Shown here: positions 15,384-23,319 of the stretch, in pieces | Layout: the number at the start of each line of letters is the position of its first letter | Position numbering within the stretch: the first letter of the stretch is position 1 | Origin: an uncultured Mycoplasmatota bacterium | GTDB lineage: Bacteria > Bacillota_I > Bacilli_A > RF39 > UBA660 | NCBI GenBank assembly: GCA_946486465.1 | Contig: CAMLTY010000009.1 | Span: 1 to 34,694 of the forward strand | Length of the DNA stretch: 34,694 nt | Direction of reading: 5' to 3' | Notes under the pieces: model-generated | Database searches by the model: none | Told to the model about the DNA's origin: nothing | Seen by the model: only the letters and a program-made list of their open reading frames with translations | Translations under genes and position numbers: made by a program

Positions 15384-16658
15384 ATGAAGGTATGTGTTTA
15401 TACATTAGGATGTAAAGTTAATACTTATGAAAGTGAATATATTATGTTAAAACTAATAGAAGCAGGTTATGATGTTGTAAATAGTTTAGATGAGACCTCT
15501 GAGGTTTATATAATTAATACTTGTACTGTAACAAATACTGCAGATATTAAAAGTAGAAAGATAATACATCGTATTAAAAGAAATAATCCTAATGCTTGTA
15601 TTGTTGTACTTGGTTGTTATGCAGAAGATCATCCTGATGATTTTGATGATGTAGATATTTATATTGGTAATAAAGATAAGAGCAAGATTATAGAATTATT
15701 AGATGAATATTTTACTAATAAAGAACCTATTAGAAGAGTAGGGCTTGATAAAGATAGTTTTGAAGATATGTATATAACAGATTTTAAAAATAGATGTAGA
15801 GCCTTTGTTAAAGTGCAAGATGGATGTGAGAATTTCTGTAGTTATTGTATTATTCCTTATGTTAGAGGTAAGTGTAGAAGTAAAGACTTAGATACAGTAG
15901 TTAGTGAGGTAACTGCCTTAGTTAATAAAGGTTTTAAAGAAATAGTATTAACTGGTATTCATACTGGTAATTATGGAGTTGATCTTGATACTAACTTTGC
16001 AACTCTTCTAAAAGAACTAGTTAAAATAGAAGGATTAAAACGTCTTAGAATATCTAGCATTGAAGTAACAGAGTTAAATAGTGATGTTTTATATGTAATT
16101 AAAAATAGTAATATAATAGTAGATCACTTACATATACCTCTACAGGCTGGTAGTGATAAAGTTTTAAAACTAATGAATAGAAAATATGATTTAAAATATT
16201 TTGAAGATAAGTTAAAAGAAATTAGAGATATTAGACCTAATATATCTATAACTACTGATATAATTGTAGGATTTCCTAAAGAGAGTGAAGATGACTTTAA
16301 TGAAACAATAGAAAATTCTCGTAAGTTTGGCTTTTCTAAAATACATGTTTTTCCATATTCAGATAGAAAAGGGACTGTGGCAAGTACTATGGATGGCCAT
16401 ATAGAAGGTAATATTAAGAAGGAAAGGGCAAGAAGGCTTCTTAATGTTTCTCGTGAGTTAGAAAAAGAGTATGCTAATAAGTTTATTGGGAAAACATTAG
16501 AAGTCTTATTTGAAGAAGTTAAAGATGGTGTTAGTATAGGGCATACTAGTAATTATTTAAAAGTTAAAGTAAAAGGAGATATTCCTTCTAATACTTTTAA
16601 AAATGTTAAGATTAAAAGTTATTTATTAGATAGTTTGATTGGAGAAGCAGATAATTAA
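15384..16658 (+). CDS. mtaB: tRNA t6A37 methylthiotransferase MtaB
   Basis: This 424-aa radical-SAM enzyme adds a methylthio group to t6A at position 37 of tRNAs reading ANN codons. The N-terminal UPF0004 domain has the three cluster cysteines in GCKVN, NTCTVTN and LGCYAE. The radical SAM motif CxxxCxxC is Cys148, Cys152 and Cys155 in DGCENFCSYCIIPYVRG. A TRAM-like tail (about 360-424) ends the protein. The MtaB subgroup, rather than MiaB or RimO, is supported by the opening TLGCKVNTYESE and by ITDIIVGFP-type signatures. It leads a run of closely spaced genes (rhuM, recD2). Confidence 0.95.
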   Translation: MKVCVYTLGCKVNTYESEYIMLKLIEAGYDVVNSLDETSEVYIINTCTVTNTADIKSRKIIHRIKRNNPNACIVVLGCYAEDHPDDFDDVDIYIGNKDKSKIIELLDEYFTNKEPIRRVGLDKDSFEDMYITDFKNRCRAFVKVQDGCENFCSYCIIPYVRGKCRSKDLDTVVSEVTALVNKGFKEIVLTGIHTGNYGVDLDTNFATLLKELVKIEGLKRLRISSIEVTELNSDVLYVIKNSNIIVDHLHIPLQAGSDKVLKLMNRKYDLKYFEDKLKEIRDIRPNISITTDIIVGFPKESEDDFNETIENSRKFGFSKIHVFPYSDRKGTVASTMDGHIEGNIKKERARRLLNVSRELEKEYANKFIGKTLEVLFEEVKDGVSIGHTSNYLKVKVKGDIPSNTFKNVKIKSYLLDSLIGEADN

Positions 16659-16676
16659 TTTTTAAGGAGGGATATC

Positions 16677-17660
16677 TTGAAAGAAAATAATTTTTTCATA
16701 TACGAAACAGATAATAATGTTGAAGTAACCGCTATATTAGAAGATGAAAATGTTTGGCTAACTCAAGAACAAATAGGTAAATTATATAATAAAGCAAAGT
16801 CAACAATTAGCGAACATATAAGGAATATTTTTAAAGAAAAAGAATTGGACAAAAATTCAGTTGTTCGGAATTTCCGAACAACTGCTAAAGACGGCAAAAC
16901 ATATAGTACTAATTATTATAATCTTGATATGATAATTGCTATTGGATTTAGAGTAAAATCTAGTGAAGGAACTAAATTCAGAATATGGGCTAATAATAAG
17001 TTAAAAGATTATTTAGTAAAAGGTTATAATTTAAATGTTGAAAGATTTAAAAATAATGGTAATGATCCATATTTTGACGAATTATTAGATAAAATTAGAG
17101 ATATAAGAAGTAGTGAAAAAGTTTTTTGGAGAAAAATTCTTGATATTTATGCAACATCTATTGATTATGACCCTAAGAAAGATATAACTATTAACTTTTT
17201 TAAGACAGTACAAAATAAAATGCATTATGCTGTTTCTAACAATACTGCTGCAGAAATAGTTTATAATAGAGTAGATAGTAATAAAGAAAATATTGGTCTT
17301 ACAAATTTTAAAGGAGATACTCCAACAAGAAAAGAAACAGAAATTGCTAAGAATTACTTAAGTATGGAAGAATTACAAATCTTAAATAGATTAGTATCTG
17401 CTTATTTAGATGTTGCAGAAATTAATGCTTTAAAAAGAAAAACAATGACAATGAAAGATTGGATAGGAGAACTTGATAGTTTTCTTACTATGACTCATAA
17501 TGATATATTACATACTAAAGGAACTATTTCTCATGAAGAGGCTTTAAAAAAAGCTCATGAAGAGTATGATAAATATATGAAAAGTCATTTAACAAAAGCT
17601 GAAAAGGATTATTTAGAAATAATGAATATTGATATTAAAGAAATTGAAACTAATAATTAA
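16677..17660 (+). CDS. RhuM-family protein (intact)
   Basis: This is a 327-aa RhuM (virulence-associated RhuM) family protein. The N-terminal segment VWLTQEQIGKLYNKAKSTISEHI (about 26-48) looks like a DNA-binding helix-turn-helix. The family core follows: VVRNFRTTAKDGKTY, YNLDMIIAIGFRVKS, RSSEKVFWRKILDIYA, then FFKTVQNKMHYAVSNNTAAEI and a C-terminal region with MTMKDWIGELDSFL. The start is TTG with AAGGAGG 6 bases upstream. It lies 18 bases after mtaB and 13 bases before recD2, so it seems to have entered an existing operon. Known neighbours of this family are restriction and toxin systems; its own activity is unknown. Confidence 0.85.
   Translation: MKENNFFIYETDNNVEVTAILEDENVWLTQEQIGKLYNKAKSTISEHIRNIFKEKELDKNSVVRNFRTTAKDGKTYSTNYYNLDMIIAIGFRVKSSEGTKFRIWANNKLKDYLVKGYNLNVERFKNNGNDPYFDELLDKIRDIRSSEKVFWRKILDIYATSIDYDPKKDITINFFKTVQNKMHYAVSNNTAAEIVYNRVDSNKENIGLTNFKGDTPTRKETEIAKNYLSMEELQILNRLVSAYLDVAEINALKRKTMTMKDWIGELDSFLTMTHNDILHTKGTISHEEALKKAHEEYDKYMKSHLTKAEKDYLEIMNIDIKEIETNN
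16858..16884. repeat. 27-bp coding palindrome in the intact rhuM
   Basis: CAGTTGTTCGGAA, a central T, then TTCCGAACAACTG. The 13-bp arms are perfect. The codon phase is the same as in the truncated rhuM (encoding SVVRNFRTT), with two base-pair-preserving differences from it. Confidence 0.9.
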
Positions 17661-17673
17661 TATAGGAGAGCTT

Positions 17674-19854
17674 ATGAGTAAAGTAACAGGAAATTTTAAA
17701 AAGACAATTTTTAGAAGTAATACTAATAATTACTTAATAGGTTTATTTAAAGTAAAAGAGACTAGTCCTGATTTGGATAAATTTATTAATAAGACTATTA
17801 CTATTACAGGTTATTTACCTGATTTAAATGAGATTGATACTTATGTATTAGAAGGTAATATTACAAATCACTCTAAGTATGGAGAACAGTTTGTTGTTAA
17901 TACTTTTGAAAGAATTATGCCAAAAGAAACTGATTCTATGGTTAGTGTACTTAGTAGTGATATGTTTAAAGGAATAGGTAAGAAAACTGCTGAAGCGATA
18001 GTTGAAATGTTTCATGAAGATACCTTTAATGTAATATTAGAAAATCCTAATAATTTATTATTAGTTAAAGGAGTTAGTGAAAAACAAGTAAGAGTGTTAC
18101 ATGAAGCTTTAAAGAATTATCAAGGAAGTTATGAGATAATACTTAATCTATCTAAATTAGGTTTTTCTACTAGAGATAGTCTTAAAATATATAGTAAATT
18201 TAAAGAAAAGAGCTTTGATATTATAAATGATGATATTTATAAAGCATATTACTATATAGATGATATTTACTTTAAGACATGTGATTATATTTTTGAAAAA
18301 AATAGTGAAGAAAAGTTAGATGTTAAAAGAATAAGAGCGGTGTTTATATATATTTTAAGAGAACTTACTAATGTATCTGGTAATACTTACTTTTATTTAG
18401 ATGAAGTAAGACCTTATTTTATAAGAATAATTGGTACTGATATAAGTGATGAATTACTACTTGAAGCCTTAAACAGTTTAATTAGTTTAGAATTAATTGT
18501 AGTTAAAGAAGATAAAATCTATTTGAAAGAATATTATGATGCTGAAATATTTATTGCTAGAAGATTAAGATTACTTGCTCATGAAAAGAATGAGACATTA
18601 AAGAATTATGATAAAGTTTTAAAAGAAATAGAACTTAAAAATAATATTACTTATAATGAAGAACAAGAGACTGCTATTAGGGAAGCTTTAACTAATAAAT
18701 GTTTAGTTATAACTGGTGGACCAGGAACAGGAAAAACTACTATTATTAAAGGGATTATTGACTTATATCAATCTATTAATAAATATAATACTAAAGACTT
18801 GATGGAAAATCTTGTCTTACTTGCTCCAACCGGAAGAGCTAGTAAAAGAATGAGTGAAGTAACAAATTTATCTGCATCTACTATACATAGATTTTTAAAA
18901 TGGAATAAAGATACTAATAAGTTTCAGGTTAATGAGTATAATAAAAGTAAAGCAAGTTTTGTTATTATAGATGAATCTAGTATGTTAGATACTTTATTAC
19001 TTGCTAACCTTTTAAAAGGATTGTCTACTAATACTAAAATAGTCTTTGTAGGAGATGCTAATCAGTTACCTAGTGTTGGAGCAGGTAATGTTTTACATGA
19101 TATGTTAGATAGTGAAGAGATTAAAACTATTAGATTAAAAAACTTATATAGACAAGGCAAAGACTCTAATATCATAACATTCGCTCATGATATTAATGAA
19201 GGAGTACTTAATAGAGATGTTTTCAATAAGGGAGAAGATTTACAGTTTATAAAGTGTCCTGATAATAAAGTAATAGATACTATTAAGGAAGAAGTTAGTA
19301 AGATTAAAAATACTGACTATCAAGTACTTGCTCCTATGTATAAAACTATTAATGGAATAGATAATATAAATACTGCATTACAAGAGTTGTTAAATCCTAA
19401 AAAATCTACTAAAAAAGAGATATCTATTAGTAATGCTGTTTATAGAGAAAATGATAAAGTAATAGAACTTACTAATATGCCAGATGATAATGTTTTTAAT
19501 GGAGATATTGGTATTATTAGTAGAATAAAGTTAAGTCCTAAAAAAGAAGTATATATAGATTATGATGATAATACTGTTAAGTATACTCCTACAATGTTTA
19601 ATAACTTTTCTAAAGCTTATGCCATATCTATACATAAGAGTCAGGGAAGTGAATTTAAGACTATAATTATGCCAATAGTAAAAGGATATAGAAAAATGTT
19701 ATATAGAAAGTTAATTTATACAGGAGTTACTAGAAGTAAAGAAAAACTTATATTAATAGGAGATATTAAAGCATTGGAGTATGCTATTAATAATACTAAT
19801 GAACAAAAAAGAAGAACTAGTTTAGATTATTATTTGAAAAATGGTATAATTTAA
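17674..19854 (+). CDS. recD2: RecD2 superfamily 1B DNA helicase
   Basis: This 726-aa ATP-dependent 5'-3' helicase acts in DNA repair and replication-fork processing, without RecBC partners. The N-terminal part holds an OB-like domain and helix-hairpin-helix motifs (FKGIGKKTAEAIVEMF near 92, LLLVKGVSEKQVRVLHEAL near 128). The helicase core has Walker A GGPGTGKTT (about 347-355), APTGRASKRMS, Walker B IIDESSMLD, GDANQLPSVGAG, YRQ, and the C-terminal SIHKSQGSEF and YTGVTRSKEKLILIG. I chose ATG 17674 after AGGAGAG; an in-frame start at 17629 would overlap rhuM and has no ribosome site. It belongs to the mtaB operon. Confidence 0.95.
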   Translation: MSKVTGNFKKTIFRSNTNNYLIGLFKVKETSPDLDKFINKTITITGYLPDLNEIDTYVLEGNITNHSKYGEQFVVNTFERIMPKETDSMVSVLSSDMFKGIGKKTAEAIVEMFHEDTFNVILENPNNLLLVKGVSEKQVRVLHEALKNYQGSYEIILNLSKLGFSTRDSLKIYSKFKEKSFDIINDDIYKAYYYIDDIYFKTCDYIFEKNSEEKLDVKRIRAVFIYILRELTNVSGNTYFYLDEVRPYFIRIIGTDISDELLLEALNSLISLELIVVKEDKIYLKEYYDAEIFIARRLRLLAHEKNETLKNYDKVLKEIELKNNITYNEEQETAIREALTNKCLVITGGPGTGKTTIIKGIIDLYQSINKYNTKDLMENLVLLAPTGRASKRMSEVTNLSASTIHRFLKWNKDTNKFQVNEYNKSKASFVIIDESSMLDTLLLANLLKGLSTNTKIVFVGDANQLPSVGAGNVLHDMLDSEEIKTIRLKNLYRQGKDSNIITFAHDINEGVLNRDVFNKGEDLQFIKCPDNKVIDTIKEEVSKIKNTDYQVLAPMYKTINGIDNINTALQELLNPKKSTKKEISISNAVYRENDKVIELTNMPDDNVFNGDIGIISRIKLSPKKEVYIDYDDNTVKYTPTMFNNFSKAYAISIHKSQGSEFKTIIMPIVKGYRKMLYRKLIYTGVTRSKEKLILIGDIKALEYAINNTNEQKRRTSLDYYLKNGII

Positions 19855-19863
19855 AAAATTAAA

Positions 19864-19896
19864 TCCATAATACTTGTAGGAGGCAAGAATTATGGA
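19864..19896 (+). promoter_or_regulatory. Hairpin hiding the ribosome site and start of the 51-aa gene
   Basis: TCCATAATACTTG and CAAGAATTATGGA pair over 13 bp with one mismatch. The loop is TAGGAGG, exactly the ribosome binding site, and the start codon ATG (19892-19894) lies in the 3' arm. This looks like a translational control hairpin. Confidence 0.6.
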
Positions 19897-20047
19897 TAAG
19901 AAAAAAATGATGATAACAGCAGGTGTTATGGTTGCAGCAGGATATGGAGTATATCACTATTTTAAGAATAATCCTGCTAAACTTAACATGATGAAACAAA
20001 AAGTGAAAAATGCTGTTAATACATTTGAAGATGAGATGATGATGTAA
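19892..20047 (+). CDS. 51-aa single-helix membrane peptide
   Basis: This short ORF lies between recD2 and the DGR target. A strong AGGAGG lies 8 bases before the ATG. The peptide starts MDKKKMMITAGVMVAAGYGVY, giving a basic start and a glycine-rich hydrophobic helix (about 6-22), followed by a charged amphipathic tail and MMM at the end. It resembles the small membrane proteins grouped as DUF3918-like in Bacilli, but I cannot confirm a family. It lies 38 bases after recD2. Its ribosome site and start are in a hairpin, so translation may be regulated. Confidence 0.65.
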   Translation: MDKKKMMITAGVMVAAGYGVYHYFKNNPAKLNMMKQKVKNAVNTFEDEMMM

Positions 20048-20062
20048 AGTTGTCATCTTTTT
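20029..20062 (+). terminator. Weak terminator after the 51-aa gene
   Basis: GATGA and TCATC can pair around the stop codon, followed by TTTTTAA. The stem is short. Confidence 0.35.
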
Positions 20063-20065
20063 AAT

Positions 20066-20074
20066 TGTTATAAT
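20066..20074 (+). promoter_or_regulatory. Extended -10 promoter element of the DGR target gene
   Basis: TGTTATAAT is a full extended -10. A start near 20081 leaves a 40-base leader with GAGGTG before the ATG at 20121. No -35 at the usual spacing. Confidence 0.5.
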
Positions 20075-20120
20075 CTTAATATTGTGTTATTATTTATATA
20101 AGGATACGAGGTGTTCATGA

Positions 20121-21746
20121 ATGAAAGAAGCGATTAAGAATAATAAAAAAGTTATTATAATAGGTATTGTTATTATAGTATTACTTCTAATAGGAGTAGC
20201 TTTTGCATATCTTACAACTACTTTACATGGAGAGAAAGAGTATTTAGTAAGAGTAGGTAGTTTAGGTTTAAGATTAGAAGAAGGCAATGAATTAACTTTA
20301 GAAAAACAAATACCTTTAGAAGATAGTGAGGGTATGATTTTAGATGGTTTTAACTTTAGTCTAATTAATGAAGGTAATATAGAAACAGATTATACTATAT
20401 ATTTAGATGATATTCCATTAGATGAAGGTGAAACTAGGATGCCTGATTCTGCTATTAGATATAGTTTAACTAGAAATGATGTAGTAGGAGATGCAGATAA
20501 CTTATCTAATATGGGAGTTAATCCTAATAGAGTAGTAGATACAGGTTCTATTGCAGTAGATGAGACTATTAATTATACATTAAGAATCTGGATAGATTAT
20601 GATGCTACTACAGAAGAGGCAAGTGGGAAGACCTTTAAAGGGAAATTAAGAGTAGTTGCAAGTCAACATGTTATACCAGAGACAACCAAAAAGATATTAG
20701 CAGATAATGAACTACAAGAAGAAAAAGAGAATATGTTTAATTATGCAAGTAATGGAAACTATTTAGATATGAGTTCTAGTCCACAAAATAATCCAGAGTA
20801 TGTAACAAATGGATTATATAGCATTGAAGATGAAGATGGAACAAGTTATTATTATAGAGGAAATGTAAATAATAACAATGTACAGTTTGGAGAATATGCA
20901 AGTGATTATTATGTATATAACTATAGTAGTAGATATTTTCAAAGTTTAGAAACTTGCCAAGAATATAATAGTAGTTGTAGTGAAAGTAATAGAGTAAAAC
21001 TTGCTAGTGCAGGAGATAAGATGCACTGGAAGATAGTAAGAGTAAATGGAGATGGAAGTTTAAGATTAATATATAATGGAACAAGTGCAAATCCAGATAA
21101 TAGTGATTTAGCACATTCTTATGTAGTAGGACAAACACCATATAATTTAGAGGATAATGATTCAAAATACACAGGATATACCTATGATAATGGAACAGAT
21201 AGTTTTATAAAGAAAGAAGTAGATACATGGTATAAAAACACATTAGGAAGTAGTGGTTATGATAGTAAAGTAATAGGAGGCAGATTCTGTAGTGATAGTA
21301 GTGGATATAAACCAGTAAGCGAATATGGCTTTTCAGGTATGGACTTTAATGTATTTGCGAGTTATGATAGACTAGATCAAAGTGCTACTAACTATGCAAA
21401 ACCTAATGCACCAGTCTTGAATTGTCCAAGTACAAGTGAGATATATGGGGGCTCTTATAGATTAAAAGCAGGATTGATAACAGCAGATGAATTGGTACTT
21501 GCAGGAGAGAATCCTGGAGTAACCACAGATAGTTACTTAAGCCCAGGAAAATCAGAAATAGAGTATTGGAGTATGACGCCGGCCGCTTTCAGTATTGGTG
21601 GTGCTTATGTATGGATTGAGCGTGAGCGTCTGCTTAACTACGGTGTCGGCAACTACAGCGCCGTGCGTCCAGTTATCAATGTGACCACTGAAAACGGGTT
21701 TACATCTGGAGATGGGACTTTAGAAAATATTTATGTAATTTCTTAG
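20121..21746 (+). CDS. Membrane-anchored surface protein, likely DGR target
   Basis: This is a 541-aa protein. A basic N-terminus and one hydrophobic helix (KKVIIIGIVIIVLLLIGVAFAY, split over residues 9-30) should place the rest outside the cell. Residues about 38-180 resemble a TasA/camelysin-type beta domain (VGSLGLRLEEGNELTL, FSLINEGNIETDYTIYLDD). The remainder (about 220-541) is a Tyr/Ser/Asn-rich domain ending in a C-type-lectin-like region of the kind used by DGR targets, with EYWSMTP, then WIERERLLNYGVGNYSAVRP, then VINVTTENGF. Residues about 485-518 are coded by a GC-rich patch unlike the rest of the gene (see variable repeat). It probably binds changing ligands at the surface. The ATG follows GAGGTG. 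Confidence 0.85.
   Translation: MKEAIKNNKKVIIIGIVIIVLLLIGVAFAYLTTTLHGEKEYLVRVGSLGLRLEEGNELTLEKQIPLEDSEGMILDGFNFSLINEGNIETDYTIYLDDIPLDEGETRMPDSAIRYSLTRNDVVGDADNLSNMGVNPNRVVDTGSIAVDETINYTLRIWIDYDATTEEASGKTFKGKLRVVASQHVIPETTKKILADNELQEEKENMFNYASNGNYLDMSSSPQNNPEYVTNGLYSIEDEDGTSYYYRGNVNNNNVQFGEYASDYYVYNYSSRYFQSLETCQEYNSSCSESNRVKLASAGDKMHWKIVRVNGDGSLRLIYNGTSANPDNSDLAHSYVVGQTPYNLEDNDSKYTGYTYDNGTDSFIKKEVDTWYKNTLGSSGYDSKVIGGRFCSDSSGYKPVSEYGFSGMDFNVFASYDRLDQSATNYAKPNAPVLNCPSTSEIYGGSYRLKAGLITADELVLAGENPGVTTDSYLSPGKSEIEYWSMTPAAFSIGGAYVWIERERLLNYGVGNYSAVRPVINVTTENGFTSGDGTLENIYVIS
21573..21672 (+). repeat. Probable DGR variable repeat inside the surface-protein gene
   Basis: This patch of about 100 bases has base and codon use unlike the gene around it: ACG CCG GCC, arginine as CGT three times (elsewhere AGA/AGG), and CTG, GTC, GGC, AGC, GCC. 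The variable codons all end in T or C (ATT, CGT, CGT, CTT, AAC, TAC, GGT, GGC, AAC, TAC, AGC), as expected if each came from AAT or AAC with adenines changed. The last 22 bases (21651-21672) align to window bases 1-22, the probable template end. The 5' boundary is an estimate. Confidence 0.7.
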
Positions 21747-21753
21747 GTAGAAT

Positions 21754-21779
21754 ATTGCAAATGACTCCTCATTTGCAAT
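21754..21779 (+). repeat. Perfect hairpin after the DGR target gene
   Basis: ATTGCAAATGA and TCATTTGCAAT form an 11-bp stem with the 4-base loop CTCC, 8 bases after the stop codon. Its bases 21760-21767 (AATGACTC) can instead pair with GAGTCATT at 21798-21805, so the two structures exclude each other. Confidence 0.7.
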
Positions 21780-21783
21780 TACA

Positions 21784-21811
21784 AGAGTGATTCTTATGAG
21801 TCATTCTTTTT
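21784..21811 (+). terminator. Terminator after the DGR target gene
   Basis: AGAGTGA pairs with TCATTCT with one G-T pair and is followed by TTTTT. A longer pairing with AATGACTC upstream is also possible. Confidence 0.65.
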
Positions 21812-21941
21812 GTATACAATTTATTAATTATATGATAAAAAATATTGATTAATTATAACTATTATGATACATTATAGATATAAGAGGCGATGTATAAAAG
21901 ATGGGGAAAGGAGAGAAAATGAAAATTTATAAAAAAGTATG

Positions 21942-22038
21942 AATTTTGTAAATTCAAGTGATTTTTGATATCAATATTTAAAATTCGTCTAGAGAAAATA
22001 TTAAATTGAAGAGCTATTTTTCTTGAATTTACAAAATT
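21942..22038. repeat. 97-bp inverted-repeat element before the Rpn gene
   Basis: AATTTTGTAAATTCAAG (21942-21958) and its exact reverse complement (22022-22038) enclose 63 bases, and AATATTT/AAATATT inside continues the pairing. It could be a MITE-like insertion or a large RNA hairpin. The surrounding 21812-22095 holds only tiny ORFs (for example a 7-codon one at 21919 after AAGGAGAG) and no gene I can support. Confidence 0.6.
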
Positions 22039-22095
22039 GCCTTTTTGCAATCACTTATAGATTATGCTATATCTATTGCAGAAAGGGGGAACTTT

Positions 22096-22926
22096 ATGAA
22101 TAAAGTACCTAGATTTATATCATTAATGGCAGATACAACTGCTAAGGCTCTAATTAAAGATGATCATTATAGATGGTTTTATGAAGAGGTAATTAAGTTT
22201 AAAACAGGTGTTGATTTAAAAGGGTATCAGTTAATGGATCCTGAACTTAATACTGGTAATAAAGGTAAAGATTATAGATTAGATTTAATCTTTATTAATA
22301 AGACTAAGTTATTTAACTTAGAATTAAATCAATTTGTTTATCCACATACCTTTATTAAAAGTCTTAAATATGCTTTAAGATTAGCAGGAAATGGCTATAT
22401 CAAAGGACAACAATATTATCAAAGATTTGTAACTCAACTTAACCTAAACTATAAAATAATGAGTGATAAAGTAAAAAGAAGGTACTCGAGAGACTATAAG
22501 TTAGAAGATTGTAAATGTAAAGATAAACTTAAAGATATAAGAGTAGTAACAACAAATTTATTAGACTATAAAGGAATAGTCTATGATGGTACAAATAAAT
22601 ATGAAACTTACTTATCTATGTTAACAGCAGAGTCTTATGAAGAGATGGAAAGAATAGTAGGAGATTTAAAGGAGGGTAAAATAATTATGGAAAAGTTAAA
22701 AGAATTAGGATTAGACGATGAATTTGGTGCAATATATGATGAAGAGATAGTTCATAAAATGGAAATTAATTCTGCTAGAAGTGATGGTAGAAAAGAAGGC
22801 AGAAAAGAAGGTGCTACTAATGAGAAAAAATCTATTGCAAAGAATCTTCTTAAAGATGGATTACCTATTCCTAAAGTATGTAAATATACTGGTTTATCAC
22901 AAAAACAAGTATCAATGCTAATGTAA
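22096..22926 (+). CDS. Rpn-family PD-(D/E)XK nuclease
   Basis: This is a 276-aa protein of the recombination-promoting nuclease (Rpn)/PD-(D/E)XK nuclease transposase family, which cleaves DNA and is linked to phage defence and horizontal transfer. The N-terminal part has family features: LMADTTAKALIKDDHYRWFYE, then the putative catalytic strands with Asp63 (RLDLIFINKT) and Glu76 (FNLELNQ). Then come a helical middle and the characteristic Lys/Glu/Gly-rich tail (SDGRKEGRKEGATNEKKSIA) with a small C-terminal helical module (LLKDGLPIPKVCKYTGLS). I chose ATG 22096 after AAGGGGGA; a TTG at 22045 lacks a site. An internal SD and ATG begin at 22668 and 22687. The last third is duplicated downstream. 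Confidence 0.85.
   Translation: MNKVPRFISLMADTTAKALIKDDHYRWFYEEVIKFKTGVDLKGYQLMDPELNTGNKGKDYRLDLIFINKTKLFNLELNQFVYPHTFIKSLKYALRLAGNGYIKGQQYYQRFVTQLNLNYKIMSDKVKRRYSRDYKLEDCKCKDKLKDIRVVTTNLLDYKGIVYDGTNKYETYLSMLTAESYEEMERIVGDLKEGKIIMEKLKELGLDDEFGAIYDEEIVHKMEINSARSDGRKEGRKEGATNEKKSIAKNLLKDGLPIPKVCKYTGLSQKQVSMLM
22668..22689 (+). promoter_or_regulatory. Internal ribosome site and start in the Rpn gene
   Basis: AAAGGAGG (22668-22675) is followed after 11 bases by the in-frame ATG at 22687, which would give a 79-aa C-terminal protein. In studied Rpn genes an internal start makes a short protein that blocks the full-length toxin; this fits that arrangement. Confidence 0.55.
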
Positions 22927-22957
22927 ATTAAGTAAGAAGATTATATCAACAACTGAA

Positions 22958-23140
22958 TCTTATGAAGAGATGGAAAGAATAGTAGGAGATTTAAAGGAGG
23001 GTAAAATAATTATGGAAAAGTTAAAAGAATTAGGATTAGACGATGAATTTGGTGCAATATATGATGAAGAGATAGTTCATAAAATGGAAATTAATTCTGC
23101 TAGAAGTGATGGTAGAAAAGAAGGCAGAAAAGAAGGTGCT
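22958..23140 (+). repeat. 183-bp exact duplication of the Rpn C-terminal coding region
   Basis: Bases 22633-22815 and 22958-23140 appear identical. Beyond that point the two copies diverge. The duplication carries the internal ribosome site and start codon. Confidence 0.9.
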
Positions 23141-23251
23141 AAAGATGAGAAAAAATCTATCGCTAAAAATCTTCTAAAAATAGGTATGCCTATAAAAGAT
23201 ATAATGAAAGCCACAGGTCTTTCTAAAAAGCAAATAACAACGTTAATGTAA
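23012..23251 (+). CDS. Stand-alone Rpn C-terminal protein (possible antitoxin)
   Basis: This is a 79-aa ORF with AAAGGAGG 11 bases before ATG, an exact copy of the internal start of the upstream Rpn gene, which also gives 79 aa. Its first part is identical to that gene (MEKLKELGLDDEFGAIYDEE and on through the GRKEGRKEGA tail). Its last 33 residues differ (NLLKIGMPIKDIMKATGLSKKQITTLM against NLLKDGLPIPKVCKYTGLSQKQVSMLM). A longer start at 22970 lacks a ribosome site. The frame is open back to 22922 without a start, so it may be the remains of a second rpn gene. It may act as a short inhibitor of Rpn nucleases; this is inference from published RpnS proteins. Confidence 0.65.
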   Translation: MEKLKELGLDDEFGAIYDEEIVHKMEINSARSDGRKEGRKEGAKDEKKSIAKNLLKIGMPIKDIMKATGLSKKQITTLM

Positions 23252-23259
23252 TACCTAAC

Positions 23260-23288
23260 AAAACTGTAATAAAATTTACAGTTTTTTT
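23260..23288 (+). terminator. Terminator after the Rpn module
   Basis: AAAACTGTAA and TTACAGTTTT form a 10-bp stem around TAAAAT or similar, with a run of seven Ts. Confidence 0.85.
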
Positions 23289-23319
23289 GTGATATAGTGG
23301 TAAAGAAAGGAGAAATACT

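Noticed and set aside
21862-22050. Minus-strand ORF of 62 aa opposite the leader of the Rpn gene
   Set aside because: It covers the inverted-repeat element, has no clear ribosome site and its composition is just AT-rich translation.
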